DNA from: Taiwanofungus camphoratus
Taxonomy: Eukaryota > Basidiomycota > Agaricomycetes > Polyporales > Taiwanofungaceae
NCBI GenBank assembly: GCA_003999685.1
Contig: CP021224.1
Span: 248,001-312,000, forward strand
Direction of reading: 5' to 3'
DNA: 64,000 bases
The notes under the pieces were generated by a model. The model searched no databases. It was not told the DNA's origin and was given only the letters and a program-made list of their open reading frames with translations. Of this stretch, positions 55,904 through 64,000 are shown piece by piece; position 1 is the stretch's first letter, and each line of letters starts with the position of its first letter. The translations under genes and the position numbers were made by a program.

Positions 55904-57177
55904 CCCGCGGATCTGGCATCCGTCAGTGGTGGCCCTGCATCTCGGTTGGTGTGACGCGCTGTGGCATCTTGCGTTATTGTGTGCTCTTCCCATCGATGAT
56001 CTAAGTAGTATACTGATTCCCTGGTCCCCCGTGTTGCCAGTGTGTCCTGAAGATGTCTGTTTCTGTTGTTGTTCACTCATCCATTCAGTTCTACCTCACA
56101 GCATATATATCCTACCTGCATTTGTAGCCAGCCCTTGTTACGATACGCGTAGCTAACGTATATATTCAAACCATGATAGGTATTGACGTGTGTTGTGTAC
56201 AAGTAATTGGTTGACCGTGTCAGACATGGCGACTTCTCATTGTATCAGCAGCGATCTGAGATGGCGGGTTAGCGCCCTCCTCCGTACTATGGGAGAGATT
56301 CCACCATTCCTACTAGTGTGGCCGCAAATCCTATGAAGTGAACTCGCGAGTGGGTTGCCTGGTAGGGTCGAGTTGACCCAACTGATAATGTAATCATCAC
56401 CCACACTTTCTATTGGCCGAAACTAGGACAACCATCTTGAGTTGGCACCACTGCCTTGCCGTAACCTCACTGCGCCAGTGTGGTGAGAACGTCTGGAAAA
56501 GCACGGGACAAATTCCTACAGCGATCAATAGAAGACGATGTGATCAAGTATAAGGACTAATCCACACGATGATTTGGAAAGAATAGAAGTGACCGCTAGA
56601 GACAGAGAGACAAGCAATGTTGCTCCATGTACTAATTTCTGTCAATCTGAACGACATTGTGATCAGCAGTATCAATCATGTTTCTGATGTTGTTGGTTTA
56701 TACTTAGACCCTCCTTGATGTTCTTTCAGAGGTCTTAAAAATAGAGAACCTTGTCAATTGGTTCCGAGTGCGCCGACTCGTCCGGTCTATAGCAACATTT
56801 ACTGACAAGTTATATAACAAATTCGGATGTAAAAGAAAGGTATACGTCACGTCAGAAATATCCCAATCACCACGAGATGGATTCTCTGAGAATATGAAGA
56901 GCAGACTCACGGACAATGCTCACTTTCCACGAGAATGTTTCAATGGTGGCGGTTTGCAAACTTTCCGAGACTGAGGAGACAGGCCCACGTTGCATAGACG
57001 TCACGTGTACTGCCGCATGATCTCATTGGAGGAGACCGTTGCCCTCGAATGGACGAGAATCCCTGGATGGCATTGCATGCCCATACAAGAGCCATATGCT
57101 CCTCCCAAGAGTATAATTATGGACGATCCAGCGTTTTATAACAGTGCACATCGTTGCCACGTATACACTACCACATC
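55904..57177. other. intergenic
   Basis: This is 1.27 kb without a supportable gene. A 68-codon plus-strand frame at 56768-56974 has no recognisable relative. The right end contains a TTTTATAAC word about 40 bp before the next start codon, a possible TATA element. Confidence 0.45.
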
Positions 57178-58234
57178 ATGTCGATGCCGCGAGAATCAAG
57201 CTCATTCGCGAATAAACTGCAGGCAGAGGTCAAGGAAATCTTGGTCCTCGCCGCGCAGGGCACCGTTTCCTTAGCGTGGCTCTGGCCCCTAAGAGGAGTT
57301 ATCTTTGCAATTACTCGTAAGCACAGGACCCAGCCTCACATGAGAAAGGTAACGCTGAAGCTACACATCCGCAGACCCGAACGTAATCCTCTCTGTCCGC
57401 GGTGCACTTCTGAAGTCACTTCTGTCCTCGGCACTCATCTTCGGTGTTTTATCCTTCTTCACCTACCTCCCGCAAGCCGCTTTCCTCGCTGCCCTTTCTG
57501 GGCCGCTCGCACCTTTCCTCGCACTCCTTCTCGTGGGTGCCGAGTCCATATTCCTACTCTCCTTCCTCGCACGCCCGCTCTTCCTTGAACCCGCGCTAAC
57601 GCACGTCTTCGACGCGACCCTCCTGGTTCGAGGGCAGGGTCAGCTCGTCAAGGATGGCAAAACACGCACGAAGGGCGGCAGCACAGTTGCCAGTGCCGAG
57701 AGCGCACTGGTGAAACCGTTGCAGGCGTTCTCAAAAGACGGCATTCTGAGGTACCTCGTCACATTGCCCCTTAATCTCGTGCCCGTAGCAGGTACCACGC
57801 TGTTCGTGCTGTATAATGGGTACCGCGGAGGACCAGCCTGGCATGCGCGATATTTCCAGCTGAAGGGCATGTCGAAGAACCAGCGCACAGTGTTCGTGAA
57901 TAGAAGGAGGGCTCAGTATGCTGCGTACGTGCATATCCTCGCAAGAACGTGATGGGTAGACTCATTGACCTTATATAGGTTTGGGACCGCAACTCTCTTG
58001 TTCAATTTCGTCCCGCTTGTGGGACTTGTCTTCAGCTTTACGAATACGATCGCTGCTGCAATGTGGGCTGCACAACTTGAGGCCCAGTCCAACCTCATCG
58101 ATAGCCCAATGCAGTCACAAACAACGAAAACCAAAGACGTGGTCCCGGTAAAAACGTTAGATGTCACTAAGACGTTTGACACAGCGAAAACACCAGACAC
58201 AGAAAAACGCGCAGAAACGGCGAAGTCCAAGTAA
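57178..58234 (+). CDS. multi-pass membrane protein, RRT8/LDS (lipid droplet/outer spore wall) family
   Basis: Three exons encode about 310 residues starting MSMPRESSSFANKLQAEV. Hydrophobic segments alternate with family-like words: SLAWLWPLRGVIFAI, SALIFGVLSFFTYLPQAAFL, ALSGPLAPFLALLLVGAES, FLEPALTHVFDATLLVRGQ, and the most characteristic stretch LPLNLVPVAGTTLFVLYNGY followed by RGGPAWHARYFQLKGM. After the second intron the segment FGTATLLFNFVPLVGLVFSF and MWAAQLEAQSN close the membrane domain. A hydrophilic Thr/Lys-rich tail ends AETAKSK. Yeast relatives RRT8, LDS1 and LDS2 act at lipid droplets and in spore-wall dityrosine assembly; the role in a mushroom is unknown. Assignment is from recall of the family pattern. 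Confidence 0.75.
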
Positions 58235-58559
58235 TTGTCTCGGGTTTTGAAGATGGATATTGAACTTGAACTCTTCATGTATCAATACGGTAGTATCGGC
58301 CTAATTCGGGTGGGAAAGAAAGGCAAATGCAATATCTTGTGAGAGTCCGATCTGTGTGAATTCAACAACAAGCTGTTATAATAGACTTCGTGTGAACCGA
58401 GCAACTGAGTATGTATACCTTGCGGCCACGTGATAGAGTAGTAGGAGGTGACTCGGCAAAGTCCGATCACCTGTACAGTTGTTCCCAAGCCACCGAGACT
58501 AGTCTGCGCGTTGACTAGGCTCATATCCTGAAGGCAGCGACAAGATCAAGACTTCCGAC

Positions 58560-59260
58560 ATGGTGAGCATCCGAGCTTGCTTTGCGTAGCTATCGAAGCT
58601 TACAGACGTGAAATGTGTAGGCTGACCAGAAGACTGCTCCCACCAACCCCATGAGGGAGCTTCGTATCGACAAGCTCGTCATTAGTGCGTGCATATATGC
58701 TGAATTGCTATTAGGGCTGCTAATCTTATTGGTATCCTAAAGACATTTCCGTCGGTGAATCGGGCGATCGCTTGACGCGAGCGTCGAAGGTGCTTGAGCA
58801 GCTCACCGGCCAAACACCCGTCACCTCCAAGGCACGCTACACCGTGCGTACCTTCGGTATCCGACGAAACGAAAAGATTGCGGTGCACGTCACCATCCGG
58901 GGGCCGAAGGCGGAGGAAATTCTCGAGCGTGGGCTGAAGGTGAAGGAGTACGAGTTGCGCCGCAAGAACTTCTCCGAGACGGGCAACTTCGGATTCGGAA
59001 TCCAAGAGCACATCGACTTGGGCGCGCGATATGACCCCGGCATTGGTATTTTCGGCATGGACTTCTACGTTGTGATGGGTCGGCCGGGAGCGCGGGTAGC
59101 GCGGCGGAAGCAGAAGAAGGCGCGGATTGGGTTCCAGCACCGAGTGAAGAAGGAGGACACCATGGCGTGGTTCAAGCAGCGATTCGATGGTATCATCTTG
59201 GTACGTGCATTACTGGAAATAATCAGTGGTTGCTCTGACCAGTCCGTACAGGCAAAGTAA
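58560..59260 (+). CDS. RPL11: 60S ribosomal protein L11 (uL5)
   Basis: This component of the large ribosomal subunit binds 5S rRNA and contacts the P-site tRNA. The start codon alone forms exon 1: ATG is followed at once by a GT-AG intron (58563 to about 58620), then [20 protein letters not shown]. Further family words are [59 protein letters not shown] and [17 protein letters not shown]. The last intron separates GIIL from AK and the TAA at 59258-59260. The total is about 177 residues, the normal length. An ATG-only first exon is common in fungal ribosomal protein genes. Confidence 0.96.
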
Positions 59261-59415
59261 TGGTTTTTACTCTATTCTTATGACACCGTTCTTCTCGCTA
59301 TGACCTACTGTTCGCCATGTATTACACATGCATACAAAATTCTATTACCCTCGCATAGGCGTGACTCGATTGGATTGGCTCCTCTGGACGTGTACCAGTG
59401 AACTCAACAGGCGGT

Positions 59416-60042
59416 CTAGCCCTCTCCTCCCTTGGGACCGTCGAAGACTACCTTAGAAGTTTGATAATGATTGCGTAGATGGAGAAAGCGTTTAATTATT
59501 CTCTGGCGTAATATCGTAACAGCCCGGGTTTCTGTGGTGATAGTGAGCGTGAACATTGGATTTGCATGTAACCGGGCTAATTTGAAGAGGCAGAGCCTAT
59601 GCATGCTTTCTAGGAAGTCCCATAGCTCCCTATAGAAGCTGATATTGATATGCGTAAGTTGCTCAGAATTCACAAGACAGGATAAGAGACCAGGTAAACA
59701 GACGTATTTGTTTCGCCGTGTGGAAACAATTGGCCTTGTATGTACATGCAAACTGGCATGCTTAGCGACATGTAGTGAGTGGCTGCAGCTTCTGAAAACA
59801 GTGCTACACAATGTGGGGACGAGGAACCGGAGAGATTCAGAGAAAATCATGCCACAGGTGAGATTGGATACAACTAATAATCTGCGGAAACAGGTCTGTA
59901 AGTGTCCTAACCGTGTTACAACCGCTTTGAAGAAGTCCTCTACAATCGCAGTCTCTTCATCACAAGACAAGTTGTGAAGGCGTGGCTTAAATGAGGCTAT
60001 TAACAATGCCATTGCTGCGGTTAATGCCTGCTCAGAACGCAC
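59416..60042 (-). pseudogene. F-box protein gene fragment (C-terminal part only)
   Basis: An open stretch of about 208 codons aligns by eye with the C-terminal half of the neighbouring F-box proteins. SFKPRLHNLSCDEETAIVED and FFKAVVTRLGHLQT correspond to RKLHLGW...VEGLLVAVGTSLEHLQIS in the right-hand paralog. ARLHANPMFTLTITTETRAV corresponds to ARHHSNLTFTLEISSS. There is no F-box and no plausible start codon, since the frame opens at GTG. It directly follows the truncated paralog at 60067-60941, so the two may be remnants of one or two gene copies. Confidence 0.6.
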
Positions 60043-60066
60043 CGAGGTGAGTCCATGAGGATGGTC

Positions 60067-60941
60067 TCATTGATGTCTCTCGCTCATGTTCTCGTCTTGT
60101 ATGTTGAATAGTTGGCGGTCGATCTCGTGGGAGGAAGAAGCATCCAGCTGGCCGCATGAAATTTGCAGGTGCTCGATCGACATTCCGACCGCCTCAATAA
60201 GGCTATTCATGACGGTATAGTCGCATTTTCTATCAAACCATCCCAGGTGGAGTTTGCGAAACTGTAATCTGAATGGAGGCTGTAATAGCCATGCCACAGT
60301 GTGTTCGGAATCTACCACAACGAGTTCATCAAGCCGGACTATGCCATCCTCAAGGCTCGGCAGATTGCCCTTGCCCTTGTGTCCCTTGGTGGAAGATCAT
60401 TGCAGTGATCGCTAATATGGACGTTTGACAGCTTTGGATATGCGTTGAGTAACGGCAGAATGTGCTCGGGGTTTCTAAAGTCGACGAGATGAAGGGTCAA
60501 CATCTTGACATTTGGAAAGAACGTCGGGAGATCATCCACGACTCCATCCTGTAGGGCAGCTACGGATGACCAGTTCCGCAATTGGAGACATTCCACGCTA
60601 CTCAGCCTCCTGAATGAAGGGAGCAACCGATATCCGAGCCATGGCTTACATTCGGGAAGTGCACGATCGCCCCCTCGAGCTTCCCGCTGCATAAGGGTCA
60701 AACCACGAATGTAGTGCGTGACATCGACGATTGTAGGTAATGTGCCTTTCAGCATTCTTTCCAGACGGGTGCATTGCCGAAGGTCTCGAAGACAGATGGA
60801 GTGGAAGAGGTGGATCCGGGTAGTCGCGAGCCATGCACGACAAGTCAGACTGCATGCCTCCAACGCAGCGCGGTCATCCCAGAGATGGTCAAGTATCTGA
60901 TCGCAAAGTTCAGGCGGTAGATCTGAAGATTGGGATTGCAT
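60067..60941 (-). pseudogene. F-box protein gene, frameshifted and shortened
   Basis: It begins MQSQSSDLPPELCDQILDHL with a canonical F-box (DDRAALEACSLTCRAW) and continues LRDLRQCTRLERMLKGTLPT, PWLGYRLLPSFRRLSSVECL and LTLHLVDFRNPEHILPLLNA. Near 60340-60380 the frame changes: DLPPRDTRA in one frame, then GNLPSLEDGIVRLDELVVVD in another, with no intron consensus between. It continues to EHLQISCG and stops at NMSERHQ, before the tail found in the paralog at 61929-62963. F-box proteins recruit substrates to SCF ubiquitin ligases. The shift and early end suggest a pseudogene, although a sequencing error cannot be excluded. Confidence 0.75.
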
Positions 60942-61928
60942 ATCAGAAGTCCTGAACCGACAATAGGTATCGCAATCTGTATAGTCTGTAGTATGGGGGT
61001 GACATTACTGCACTGAATATGTAGGACGGGCAGTTCAGTGCAATTACAGCACCTGTTAGCATGTTCTCAACTCTCACCTAAGACCACGTTTCAAACTGAA
61101 GTGAGATCACGAAAGGGCGGAACCGAAACGACCTCTATTAGACTATTACTGTAGATTTATTGGACCTGGACTCCTAAGTAGGGAAGGTGGGAAAGCCACC
61201 TGTGAAGTGCTCCTTCGACTTCTTGTAATCACTTTTGTTCTGCAACTCATTGGAAGTACCGCATACTACGGCACACACATAGCCACCGGGTCAGATTTGT
61301 CTACTACATGCATGTCAAAGCAGTTCAGAAAGCCAAGGAAATCATGCTGCATGCCAATGAAGTATCCTCGGAAACGCAACAACCGAAAAGCAAGTTATCC
61401 TCCTCGGTGCCCTTCGTTCGAGTTCCAGTCTCGATAGAACGACGGCGGTGTCATGGTGAATTGATTTATCCTCGAATGAGGACGTACAGCGTCCCACTGA
61501 GATGGCTCAGCACGTCGCACCTTGGCGAATTCGCCATTAGCGCATGTGATGCTTTCACAATGGCGTTCTCTTTAGCCTTGACAAGAGGGAAGTAGTTCAG
61601 TAACGCCTATAAACCATCGTATTCTATCGAGCACTGAAGACACTTAAGCGTTCTGCAGCAGGAGATCGGTCACTTATGGCCAACGTTGAGCACCCGTTCC
61701 GAGATGTCTGGCTTGCAGTATCAAATACGTCAACGTTATTGAATAGGCCAGCTTCTGCATCAAAACCTAAAACTGTGCACGACGACATACCAACAAGTCG
61801 ATGTATTTACCCAGCCATGTCCTATTTCTTCACAGTATGTAAGTATTCGAAGACCACCAAAATCATTATATGAACGATTACAATCAAGTCTAATTCCCCA
61901 GGTATCACCATAACACATTCGAACACAC
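60942..61928. other. intergenic between F-box paralogs
   Basis: This stretch of about 990 bp has no supportable gene. Open frames such as 61308-61595 show no recognisable product. Confidence 0.4.
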
Positions 61929-62963
61929 CTACTCGGTCCATCTGTCGTCAAAAGGTACTGCATATCCCCACCGACGGTTGTTGCAAACCACCTCGAATCG
62001 ATCATCAGGAAGGATAGACCGCAACTTGATCAGAGTCTCGCGAATCATCCGCGCCATATTGCTACAGCGGATCGCATCGTAGCTGCTTGAAATCTCGAGG
62101 GTAAACGTCAAGTTTGAATGATGCCGGGCGAATCGAGACATGTGCAAGTCGATTTCCTCGCAGTCGGACAGACACAGCCCTCCGGTCGAAATCTGCAAGT
62201 GCTCCAACGACGTCCCGACTGCCACTAAAAGCCCTTCTACAAGGGAGTAATCCTCATCTAGCCATCCCAAATGAAGCTTTCGCGGGCGCAGTTTGAATGA
62301 AGCCTGCATCAAACATGACAAAGTAGACCCTGCATCTATCAAGGAAAGTTCATCAAGCTTGATCGTCTCATCCACAAGCTTGGTTGGAACGCCCCGATGC
62401 ACCCCAACGGGAGGATTATGGTAATCGCTTTGGCCAAAAACATGGACACTGGACAATGATGGGTACGCGACGAGCAAAGACAGAAGATGCTCCGGCTTGT
62501 CAAAATCGACATAATGAAAACGCAAAGTAGAAATCCTTGGGAAAAACGCCGCCAGATCATCTGCAACGCCCTCCTGGATGGCATCCTCGGATTGCCAATT
62601 CCTTAGCTCGAGATATTCAATGCTGCTCAGCCTTTTGAACAACGCGGGAAGTCGACTCCCGAGCCAAGGTTTCGGTTTCCGACTACGCGGCCAAAATTCC
62701 GGCTGCATGAGTGTGAGGTGGCGAATATAAAATGTGACATCGACGAGCGTCGGCAGCGAGCCCGCGAGCATTTTTTCCAGACGAGTGCATTGCTCGGCAT
62801 CCCGAATACAGATAGAATGGAAGAGATGAAATCGAGTTGTCGGAAGCCATTCAGGACAGGTCAAACTGCATGCCTCCAACGCAGCACGATCATCCCAGAG
62901 ATGGTCAAGGATGTGGTCACATATTTCAGGGGGAGGACTTGTTGCTGAGGGTGGTAGTCGCAT
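61929..62963 (-). CDS. F-box protein
   Basis: This is an intact frame of 344 codons from MRLPPSATSPPPEICDHILD. The F-box is HLWDDRAALEACSLTC at about residues 20-35. The rest is a leucine-rich, LRR-like region typical of the large mushroom F-box family: HLTLMQPEFW, LSSIEYLELRNWQ, STLRFHYVDF, KLDELSLIDAGSTLS, RKLHLGWLDEDYSLVEGLL, GTSLEHLQISTGG and FTLEISSSYDAIRC. The upstream frame is open a further 18 codons but only to TTG, so the ATG at 62963 is chosen; it also matches the short N-terminus of the paralog at 60941. It is a likely adaptor of an SCF ubiquitin ligase; the substrate is unknown. Confidence 0.82.
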   Translation of the reverse strand: MRLPPSATSPPPEICDHILDHLWDDRAALEACSLTCPEWLPTTRFHLFHSICIRDAEQCTRLEKMLAGSLPTLVDVTFYIRHLTLMQPEFWPRSRKPKPWLGSRLPALFKRLSSIEYLELRNWQSEDAIQEGVADDLAAFFPRISTLRFHYVDFDKPEHLLSLLVAYPSLSSVHVFGQSDYHNPPVGVHRGVPTKLVDETIKLDELSLIDAGSTLSCLMQASFKLRPRKLHLGWLDEDYSLVEGLLVAVGTSLEHLQISTGGLCLSDCEEIDLHMSRFARHHSNLTFTLEISSSYDAIRCSNMARMIRETLIKLRSILPDDRFEVVCNNRRWGYAVPFDDRWTE

Positions 62964-63531
62964 ACCTGAATTGAAGGCAATTTCACGATGTGAAACCGCA
63001 GTGCAACATTGGAACAAGGTTATTAATACTGCTTGAAAACAGAGTTGCAGTTCTTACCTGTAGCCCAACTGTTAGGATTGTGCATGGTAGCTGTGATGAT
63101 TATGGTTGCGTGGTAGGAGGATGGTCGGCAAAGGCGGTTATATCTATGATGGGCCCAGGCGCGGAGGCTGAAGCACAGTAGTCACGAGCTGCCGGGTTAT
63201 TTAATGAAACAAGGTTTCGATCACCACATGCCCCCCGCACCTGATCGTGTTTGTTACTGTAGTCTTCGTCACGATCTACGTCAGTACGCCAACAGGTGGC
63301 ACGCAAGTATACGAAGGCTGGATACGTATCATTCAGATGACTATAAGTGTATTAGTATCCGAAAGACTGTGATATACGTAGCTCAATAATGGAGCGATGT
63401 CTTTCGTTGGTCTTATGATCAACCTGCGCCGTACCCACCTATCGCCTGGAGCTCCTCGACTTCAAGTGGAAAGCAAACTCCACCCTGGCTATGAACCGCC
63501 ATTATGGGGGAGCCTTCCCCACATGATACTC
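62964..63531. other. intergenic, upstream of the F-box gene
   Basis: This stretch of about 570 bp has no recognisable gene, repeat or RNA. Confidence 0.4.
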
Positions 63532-64000
63532 TCAACTAGGTGTGTAAATCACTGGTATGACCTTGGTTACCTCATTGCGGCTCGAAGAGGAGTGATAGCG
63601 GCGAATCGACGCATCCATCACGTCAAGAGTGACCCCCAGGAAAGGATTTCCTCGCGCCAAACACATGCTCCTCTTTCCCATCACAGACTGTATGATTCTC
63701 ACATGCACGAGCCTAATTTTGATCTCGACTTGTTTAAAATGCTCAGAATGGATCTGGGACGAGTGTGGAAACCCAACAGAGATCTTGGGAGCATCCAACA
63801 ACATTGAAGCATTCGATGCCTAGTGTGACGAGCTCAGCATCACGCAGGGCGTCCATGGTCTTGAATTTCTCTTCTATTAACCTCTATTAACCCTAAACCG
63901 ACGAGTCAATGTGCCTTATGAGTAAAGTAAGCTGACAGGACTTACTAGCAGCGTCGGGTGGAATTTTTTATTAAGTTGATCAGAAGAGACCTCTTGTATG
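63532..64000 (-). CDS. possible 3' part of an unknown gene running off the window
   Basis: A minus-strand frame (63804-63532) reads FPHSSQIHSEHFKQVEIKIR then LVHVRIIQSVMGKRSMCLAR and stops at VIPVIYTPS. Just upstream a second frame reads KFKTMDALRDAELVTLGIEC, preceded by a possible intron (GTAAGTCC near 63946 to an AG near 63880). The two pieces could be exons of one gene whose start lies beyond 64000. I do not recognise the family, and the exon structure is unproven. The opposite strand also has a long frame here. Confidence 0.35.

Noticed and set aside
63397-63807. 136-codon plus-strand frame at the right edge
   Set aside because: The opposite strand gives the more protein-like reading with a possible intron. 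The plus frame shows no recognisable words.
1-64000. CRISPR arrays, bacterial operons, rRNA genes or a circular-element origin
   Set aside because: No regularly spaced repeats, Shine-Dalgarno-led gene strings or rRNA words were seen. The gene structure is eukaryotic throughout.

Overview
The window looks like a chromosome segment from a mushroom-forming basidiomycete (Agaricomycetes). Host genes are broken by many short introns of about 50-60 nt, both strands are used densely, and the best-recognised proteins are single-copy fungal housekeeping genes. The window also carries a chromodomain Ty3/gypsy element, a DUF6914-like small protein and tandem F-box genes of the kind expanded in mushrooms. 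No CRISPR, operon or other prokaryotic signal is present.

Left block (1-13950): the 3' part of a UFD4/TRIP12-type HECT ubiquitin ligase; a complete RDS3/PHF5A spliceosomal zinc-finger gene; a candidate U1 snRNA gene on the opposite strand with its own TATA box; a PSO2/SNM1 cross-link repair nuclease; a small four-exon protein of unknown function; a secreted serine carboxypeptidase (S10); the proteasome ATPase RPT4; and an intron-bearing tRNA-Pro(AGG).

Middle block (about 13.95-41.2 kb): a graveyard of LTR elements that begins directly after the tRNA. At least five LTR families are named here by their ends: LTR-1 about 1.76 kb, LTR-2 about 1.04 kb, LTR-3 about 0.4-0.54 kb, LTR-4 about 1.43 kb, and LTR-5, the 500-bp LTR of the younger gypsy element. 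They sit inside one another. One old LTR-1 copy spans 17566-25715 and contains two LTR-3, two LTR-2 and, inside the second LTR-2, an inverted pair of young LTR-1 copies. A decayed gypsy element (26253-30838) and a younger, nearly whole chromodomain gypsy element (31959-39678, minus strand) follow. The younger one carries additional reading frames before gag and after pol. Two copies of the tRNA-Pro 3' half are embedded in the block. Older parts are strikingly poor in CpG, and younger LTRs are not.

Right block (41.6-64 kb): a DUF6914-like small protein, a carnitine acetyltransferase with a GC-AG intron and one unusually long intron, a Sec1/Munc18 exocytosis protein, a ROM1/ROM2-type Rho exchange factor (DEP-DH-PH-CNH), an RRT8/LDS-like membrane protein, ribosomal protein L11, and a decaying tandem cluster of F-box genes. 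SEC1 and the RhoGEF are divergent neighbours and both act in polarised secretion and cell-wall growth. All exon boundaries were read by eye from splice sites and family motifs, so individual introns may be off by a few bases.
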